From: Myxococcales bacterium
Lineage (GTDB): Bacteria > Myxococcota_A > UBA796 > GCA-2862545
Assembly: GCA_019634415.1 (NCBI GenBank)
Contig: JAHQVJ010000176.1
Coordinates: forward strand, 1 to 64,000
Direction: 5' to 3'
Length of the DNA stretch: 64,000 nt
Of this stretch, positions 59,962-64,000 are shown in pieces. A model generated the notes under the pieces. That model worked only from the letters and a program-made list of their open reading frames with translations, did no database searches and was not told the DNA's origin. Position numbers and translations under genes: made by a program. Each line of letters opens with the position of its first letter. The stretch's first letter is position 1.

Positions 59962-61308
59962 TCAGCATCCGATCTCCGTCCCCGTACGCAGCTGCACACA
60001 CAGGCGACGGTCCCCCTCGAGCACGAGGTCTTGCTCCCAGACGTGTCCTTGGTCCGACTCCAGACGGATGTGGTGGCTCCCCATCGGCACCACGAAGGAC
60101 GTGCCCGCATCGGAGGTGCGCCCCTCCCTCTGCCCATCGATGTCGACCCAGCTCCAGGGGCGGCTGGTGATCCGAAGGACCACGGGCTCGCCGGACGGCG
60201 TCTTGCTCTCGGTGGATGGCCTGGACTGCGCAGGAGCGACCGCGTTTGGCTCGGTGGCCGGCGCAGACGGCTCGGGGGGGACCGGCTTCACGACCTCCGC
60301 CGTGCGGCCACGCCCTTCGGTCGCCGGCTCGCTGGGCTCGGTCGCCGAGACCGACGACACGGTCGAGTGCGCCTCCTGCTGGACCGCGGGCGGCGTCCAT
60401 GCCCACAGCATCATGGCCACCATACTCGACGCCACCACCGCCCCCACGACGGCCCACGACCGCCGGGGAGTGACCAGGCGAGCAACCAGCGGCGCCTCGA
60501 TCGACGGAGAAGTGGGGGTGGCCTCGGGGGGCAGCAGGGTAGGCAGGGGCTGCTTCGCCGCGAGCGCCTGCAGTGCCGCACGGGTCTGAGCGAGGGTGGG
60601 GCGACGACTCGGCTCCAGCGCCAGCAGCGCCGATTGCAGCGACACGAAGCCCTCGTGGGGGTGCTCGGCACCCACCTCCTGCGGGTGCCTCCCCGTCGCG
60701 AGGAACCCCAGGATGCCGCCCAGGGCGTATAGATCGGCGGCGGGCGTCAGGGGGTCTCCACGATGCTGCTCGGGAGCGGCGTAGGCCGGGGTGAGACTGC
60801 GGTCCGTGGTGCGTGCGACGCCACTGTGCAGCGGGCGGGAGATGCCGAAGTCCGCCACGCGCAACCACGGACCATTCTCGGTGAGCGTGACCAGCACGTT
60901 CGACGGCTTGAGGTCGCGGTGCAGCACTCCCACGTCGGCCAGCGCTGCCAGGGCCTCGACGACCTGAAGCCCGCAGCCGGCCACCTCGTGGACCGGACGC
61001 GGCCCCACCCCGAAGACCCAGTCCTCTAGGTCTCCCCCCTCCACGAACTCCGTGACCAAGACGGTGGTGTCCTCGTCGGTTCGGTCCGACAGCTCTCGGT
61101 AGGCCACGATGTTGGGGTGCCGCAGCGTTCGCAGCACCGTGGCCTCGCGCAGCAGGTCGACGATTCTGCGCCGGTCCTCTCCCCGGACCACCTTCACCAC
61201 GACCGGGCCGTTGGGCCCCTCCGCTCGCCACGTCTCCCCACCCGCCCCCTCGGCAAGGGGAGCCACCAGCTCGTATCTCCCGAGCAGCGTGTCGCCGGCG
61301 CGTAGCAT
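59962..61308 (-). CDS. Transmembrane Ser/Thr protein kinase with PEGA domain
   Basis: Product of 448 residues. Kinase domain (~10-265): lead-in GRYELVAPLAEGAGGETW, lysine in VVVKVV, HRDLKPSN, DFG and TPAYAAPEQ are intact. A membrane helix (~295-315) is followed by a Pro/Glu/Ser-rich extracytoplasmic linker and a PEGA domain (~375-440, VVLRITSRPWSWVDIDGQRE) that may bind the cell surface. ATG 61308 is the start, with no strong ribosome site. The TPR and MopE-like lipoprotein genes follow on the same strand. Confidence 0.92.
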   Translation of the reverse strand: MLRAGDTLLGRYELVAPLAEGAGGETWRAEGPNGPVVVKVVRGEDRRRIVDLLREATVLRTLRHPNIVAYRELSDRTDEDTTVLVTEFVEGGDLEDWVFGVGPRPVHEVAGCGLQVVEALAALADVGVLHRDLKPSNVLVTLTENGPWLRVADFGISRPLHSGVARTTDRSLTPAYAAPEQHRGDPLTPAADLYALGGILGFLATGRHPQEVGAEHPHEGFVSLQSALLALEPSRRPTLAQTRAALQALAAKQPLPTLLPPEATPTSPSIEAPLVARLVTPRRSWAVVGAVVASSMVAMMLWAWTPPAVQQEAHSTVSSVSATEPSEPATEGRGRTAEVVKPVPPEPSAPATEPNAVAPAQSRPSTESKTPSGEPVVLRITSRPWSWVDIDGQREGRTSDAGTSFVVPMGSHHIRLESDQGHVWEQDLVLEGDRRLCVQLRTGTEIGC

Positions 61309-61382
61309 GAGCCAGATCTACCTCACCGCGTCCCTCGTTGGGTCGGGTATGCTGCATGGCCCCCACGACGTTGGAGGCCCCT

Positions 61383-62231
61383 ATGCTCCGTCACCTCGCT
61401 GTCCTCTTGCTCGTTGGCGGTCCCCTGCTCGGCTGCACGGGCGACGCCACCACGAAGACCGACGTGGACACCGATACAGACGCAGACGCAGACGCCGATG
61501 CCGACGCCGACTCCGATGCCGACACCGACGTCAGCACCGACTCCGACTTCGATGGGCTGACCGATGCCCAAGAGGCCAAGTTCGGGACCGATCCCAACGA
61601 TCCCGACAGTGACGACGACGGCCTGCTCGACGGGCAGGAGATCGCTCGGGGCACCGATCCCAACGACGAGGACACCGACGGCGGGGGCGGCAGCGACGGC
61701 GACGAGGTGGATCGCGGTCTCGACCCCCTCGATCCCGCCGACGACGAGCGTCTGGTGGACTTCGATCTGGACGGCCTCAGCGACAAAGAAGAGAAGGCGC
61801 TGGGGTCCAACCCCGAGGTCGCCGACAGCGACGGCGACGGACTGGACGACGGCGTCGAGGTGAACACCCACGGCACCGATCCCACCGACCCCGACACCGA
61901 CGGAGACGGCCTCGAGGACGGAGCAGAGGTGAACAAGCACAGCACCAACCCCGCCCTGGCCGACACCGACGGTGGAGGTGCGCCCGACGGGGTCGAGATC
62001 GAGGTGGGCCGCGATCCCCTGGACGCCGGCGACGACATCTTCTGCGGCAGCCTCACCTGCGATGCCGGCGAAGACAGCTGCACCTGCCCCAAGGACTGCG
62101 CGGACGTGCCGGACGAGTGCTCGATCTGCGAGTGCGCAATCGGGATCAGCACCGGGGGCTGCTTCTGCGACGAGTACTGCGCCAAGAAGGGAGACTGCTG
62201 CAAGAACCGCGACGCGGTCTGCGGCACGTAG
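61383..62231 (+). CDS. Asp-rich TSP3-like lipoprotein with somatomedin-B-like C-terminus
   Basis: Product of 282 residues. ATG 61383 has GGAGG five bases upstream; lipobox PLLGC. A low-complexity Asp-Ala/Asp-Thr stretch (~25-52) leads to five thrombospondin type 3-like calcium repeats of the form DxDxDGLxDxxE (SDFDGLTDAQEAKFGTDP and copies). The last ~65 residues hold 14 Cys, ending GCFCDEYCAKKGDCCKNRD, the C-x-C-D-x2-C-x4-D-C-C pattern of a somatomedin-B domain, otherwise best known from animals. Likely a calcium-stiffened surface protein. It diverges from the kinase gene. Confidence 0.85.
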   Translation: MLRHLAVLLLVGGPLLGCTGDATTKTDVDTDTDADADADADADSDADTDVSTDSDFDGLTDAQEAKFGTDPNDPDSDDDGLLDGQEIARGTDPNDEDTDGGGGSDGDEVDRGLDPLDPADDERLVDFDLDGLSDKEEKALGSNPEVADSDGDGLDDGVEVNTHGTDPTDPDTDGDGLEDGAEVNKHSTNPALADTDGGGAPDGVEIEVGRDPLDAGDDIFCGSLTCDAGEDSCTCPKDCADVPDECSICECAIGISTGGCFCDEYCAKKGDCCKNRDAVCGT

Positions 62232-62251
62232 CTACGCCAGGGCCACGAGGC

Positions 62252-63028
62252 TCACTGGCGGGCTCGTCGACGGCGCAGGCCGACGGCAGCGACCACCAAC
62301 CACGGCCCCACGGCCAGGCTCGTCGGCCCCGTCTTGCAGCCGCACTCCTCCGACGAGACCCGCGGCAGCTCCTCGTCGGACACCGCCAGCGCCGGAGGCG
62401 GGGGTAGCTGGGGAGAGGCTAGTGGTCCTACGGCGCGCTCGTACGCGTCGATCTCCCCCGTGCCGTGCGCGTCGGCGAACAGCGCCGAGAAGCCCGCCAC
62501 CGCACTCGCCGTGCGCAGCCCGAGGAAGTCGTCCTCCTCGAAGAGGCGCTCCACCCCCTCCTCGAGCTCCAGCTCGTCGGGATGCAGCCAGTCCGGCGCC
62601 CCCAGCTCCAGCACGAAGGCGTGCTCGTCCACCACGATGGGAGCAGCCGCCCACAGGGTCACCACCGCAGCCGGCTGCAGCCGGCCCTCCACGCTGGCCT
62701 CCCCGATGTCCGTCGCCTCCCCCACCACCACGATGGGCGCCGCGAACGACAGGGCCAGCCCACACCACTCCCCTGGCGGCACCGCCAGCTCGTCGCGGTT
62801 CACCAGATCCACCTCCTGGTCCACCACACCGCGCTCGTAGCCTCCACCACAGCCGATCCAGTCCACCGTCAGCGACTCCGCCACCGCCTCGACCACCTCC
62901 ACCCCCTCCGAGGGGGCGGTGCGCACCATCTTCTTGCCAGGGTTGCCCACCGAGGTGCCCGGGCGCGGGCCCTGATCCACCACACAGCCCAGACACAGCA
63001 GACCCAGCAGGGCAGGACGAGTTCGCAT
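62252..63028 (-). CDS. Lipoprotein with MYXO-CTERM-like tail, coupled to TIGR02147 gene
   Basis: Product of 258 residues. ATG 63028 overlaps the TIGR02147 stop by one base (TGATG), so translation is coupled. The signal ends LCLGC (lipobox). No known domain is seen in the acidic, beta-rich middle. The C-terminus reads ECGCKTGP, a hydrophobic helix, then RRRR, the layout of the MYXO-CTERM sorting signal. The presence of both a lipid anchor and a sorting tail is unusual. Confidence 0.82.
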   Translation of the reverse strand: MRTRPALLGLLCLGCVVDQGPRPGTSVGNPGKKMVRTAPSEGVEVVEAVAESLTVDWIGCGGGYERGVVDQEVDLVNRDELAVPPGEWCGLALSFAAPIVVVGEATDIGEASVEGRLQPAAVVTLWAAAPIVVDEHAFVLELGAPDWLHPDELELEEGVERLFEEDDFLGLRTASAVAGFSALFADAHGTGEIDAYERAVGPLASPQLPPPPALAVSDEELPRVSSEECGCKTGPTSLAVGPWLVVAAVGLRRRRARQ

Positions 63029-63876
63029 CAGGACTCCCGGGGTGCGGAGAGCGGAAACAGGTGGAGGTTGACCTGGTAGACCTGGTCGGACGCGCCCGAC
63101 GCGGAGTCGCACAGGTTCAGCACGCGCTCCTGGAAGGCCACCAGCTCCTCCTTCAGGCGGGGCACGAGGTCGGCGGGCACGGCCACGGTCAGGCCACCGA
63201 AGTGCCGCTCCTCCGGGTCGAAGGCATCGATGGCCTCGCGTGCGCGGGCCAGCATGCCCGCGTGGTAGTTGTGCACGGCCAGGCCAGCCACCTCGTGGGG
63301 CGTGACCACGCTGGCCTCGGCCGGACGCACCCTGCCCTCGTGCTCCACCAACAGGCGCATGGCCATCAGCTCCCGCAGCGCCCGCGTGGCCTTGGCCGCG
63401 GTGATGCGAGGGCGCAGGGTGCTCGCGATCCAGGCCGGATCGGCTCGGAAGTCGTCGCGGTGGGCGAGCTCGCGGATCGCTGGGTAGTACCAGTGCGACA
63501 GGTAGGCGAAGCCAGCCCCTTCCACCAGGCGTGCCTCGCGGAAGCGCCGGGTGGCCGCGATCCGCTCCCAGGCATCGTTGCGCTCGGTGTCGGTGGTGGC
63601 CTGCCCCAGCTGCACCAGCAAGCCGAAGAAGGCAGCGTCGGGCACCGACAGCTTCATGGCGCGCACGAACGCCTCGGTGGTGGCGGCGGTCAGGTTGCGG
63701 TCGCCGCGCACCACGGGGTGCAGCAGCGACGGCGACTTCTGCCCCGCCATGCGCGCGAACATGCGGTAGCTGAACTTCGGGTTGCGCTGCTTCTTCGAGG
63801 CGAACCAATCCCCCAGGTACCGGCGGAAGTCGAGGTACTCGTAGACGTTGGGCACCTCGGACGAGGTCTCGCTCAG
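63028..63876 (-). CDS. TIGR02147 family protein (apparent CTG start)
   Basis: Product of 282 residues from CTG 63876. Family motifs are clear: VYEYLDFRRYLGDWFASKK at the start and SYRMFARMAGQKSPSLLHPV as an HTH-like segment, then an all-helical DUF4423-like rest. Likely DNA-binding regulator; biological role of the family is not known to me. GGAGG lies six bases before the CTG; GTG 63900 is the nearest usual start but adds eight codons with TCA, AGA, AGG. A paralogue starts at 329. Coupled by one base to the lipoprotein gene. Confidence 0.88.
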   Translation of the reverse strand: MSETSSEVPNVYEYLDFRRYLGDWFASKKQRNPKFSYRMFARMAGQKSPSLLHPVVRGDRNLTAATTEAFVRAMKLSVPDAAFFGLLVQLGQATTDTERNDAWERIAATRRFREARLVEGAGFAYLSHWYYPAIRELAHRDDFRADPAWIASTLRPRITAAKATRALRELMAMRLLVEHEGRVRPAEASVVTPHEVAGLAVHNYHAGMLARAREAIDAFDPEERHFGGLTVAVPADLVPRLKEELVAFQERVLNLCDSASGASDQVYQVNLHLFPLSAPRES

Positions 63877-63882
63877 GTCGTG

Positions 63883-63887
63883 CCTCC
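63883..63887 (-). promoter_or_regulatory. Shine-Dalgarno before CTG start of TIGR02147 gene
   Basis: GGAGG on the minus strand, six bases before CTG 63876-63874. The same pattern precedes the other three non-standard starts in this window. Confidence 0.45.
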
Positions 63888-63900
63888 GTCTTGAGTACAC

Positions 63901-64000
63901 CTCGCTTGGTCACGCTCCGCAATGCAAGCTCCAACGAGGCTGTATTCGACAGGTTCGTTTGCCATGCAACGCCAAGCGTGTTCTCGCGCGGAGAACGCTT
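63901..64000. other. Region upstream of the right-edge TIGR02147 gene
   Basis: Less GC-rich than the genes and without a supported gene, this stretch probably holds the promoter of the TIGR02147/lipoprotein pair. A short dyad TTCTC-GCGCG-GAGAA sits near the edge (about 63981-63995). Nothing else is supported. Confidence 0.4.

Noticed and set aside
1..64000. tRNA, rRNA, CRISPR arrays, insertion sequences, phage genes
   Set aside because: None was recognised by eye; short RNA genes or degenerate elements could still be missed without a covariance or profile search.

Overview
The window is GC-rich, densely coding DNA that looks like a Myxococcota (deltaproteobacterial, Polyangia-like) chromosome. 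The evidence is indirect but consistent: many lipoproteins with Thr/Pro-rich linkers (about 15 of 54 genes); MYXO-CTERM-like tails (Cys, one hydrophobic helix, Arg cluster) on two proteins; Ser/Thr kinases next to TPR proteins; a MopE-like metal-binding/FG-GAP lipoprotein; a DUF1592/DUF1552 pair; an AgmX/PglI C-terminal-type protein; and TIGR02147 family genes at both edges. No rRNA, tRNA, CRISPR array, phage or transposase gene was recognised.

Layout. 1-329: start of a TIGR02147 gene running off the left edge. 515-4262 (+): a lipoprotein, a 421-base gap with three inverted repeats, a PL7 alginate-lyase-like enzyme with an F5/8-type domain, and an outer-membrane-like protein. 4265-8889 (-): an exported caspase-family protease coupled to a paralogue that has lost the caspase dyad and gained a papain-like C-terminal domain. 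8903-11525 (-): sufS-sufU-alpha/beta hydrolase. 11608-18725: carboxylesterase, small hypothetical, Ser/Thr dehydratase, beta-helix lipoprotein, then XdhC and a molybdopterin-binding/MobA-like fusion. 18727-25334: siderophore-interacting protein with a Fur box, GAF protein, a four-gene + strand run (membrane protein, nitrilase, AgmX-like, PanE-like), and a second Fur box between two tiny exported or membrane peptides and a MarR-type regulator.

25341-31322: arylsulfotransferase-like lipoprotein, M16 protease lipoprotein and two small lipoprotein genes. 31326-38451 (-): six genes in one direction: DUF1592, DUF1552, Ser/Thr kinase, TPR protein, second beta-helix lipoprotein, membrane protein. 38560-47162 (+): a pseudokinase-NB-ARC-TPR protein heads a run with a GT-C-like membrane protein, a second arylsulfotransferase-like lipoprotein, a lysyl-PG-synthase-type membrane protein and a cytosolic sulfotransferase. 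47155-50944 (-): antiporter, aminotransferase, GT2 and methyltransferase, all overlapping. 51023-56139: TonB-dependent receptor, zinc metallopeptidase, two lipoproteins. 56241-61308: an FHA-like regulator facing a kinase/TPR/MopE-like lipoprotein operon. 61383-63876: an Asp-rich TSP3/somatomedin-B-like lipoprotein, and a TIGR02147 gene overlapping a lipoprotein gene by one base.

Genes are packed in short operons with many ATGA/GTGA overlaps, and all ten convergent junctions have 20 bases or fewer between stops (two overlap). Four genes lack a plausible ATG/GTG/TTG start but have a perfect GGAGG placed 4-6 bases before an in-frame ATC or CTG, where homology and GC-rich codon usage begin.
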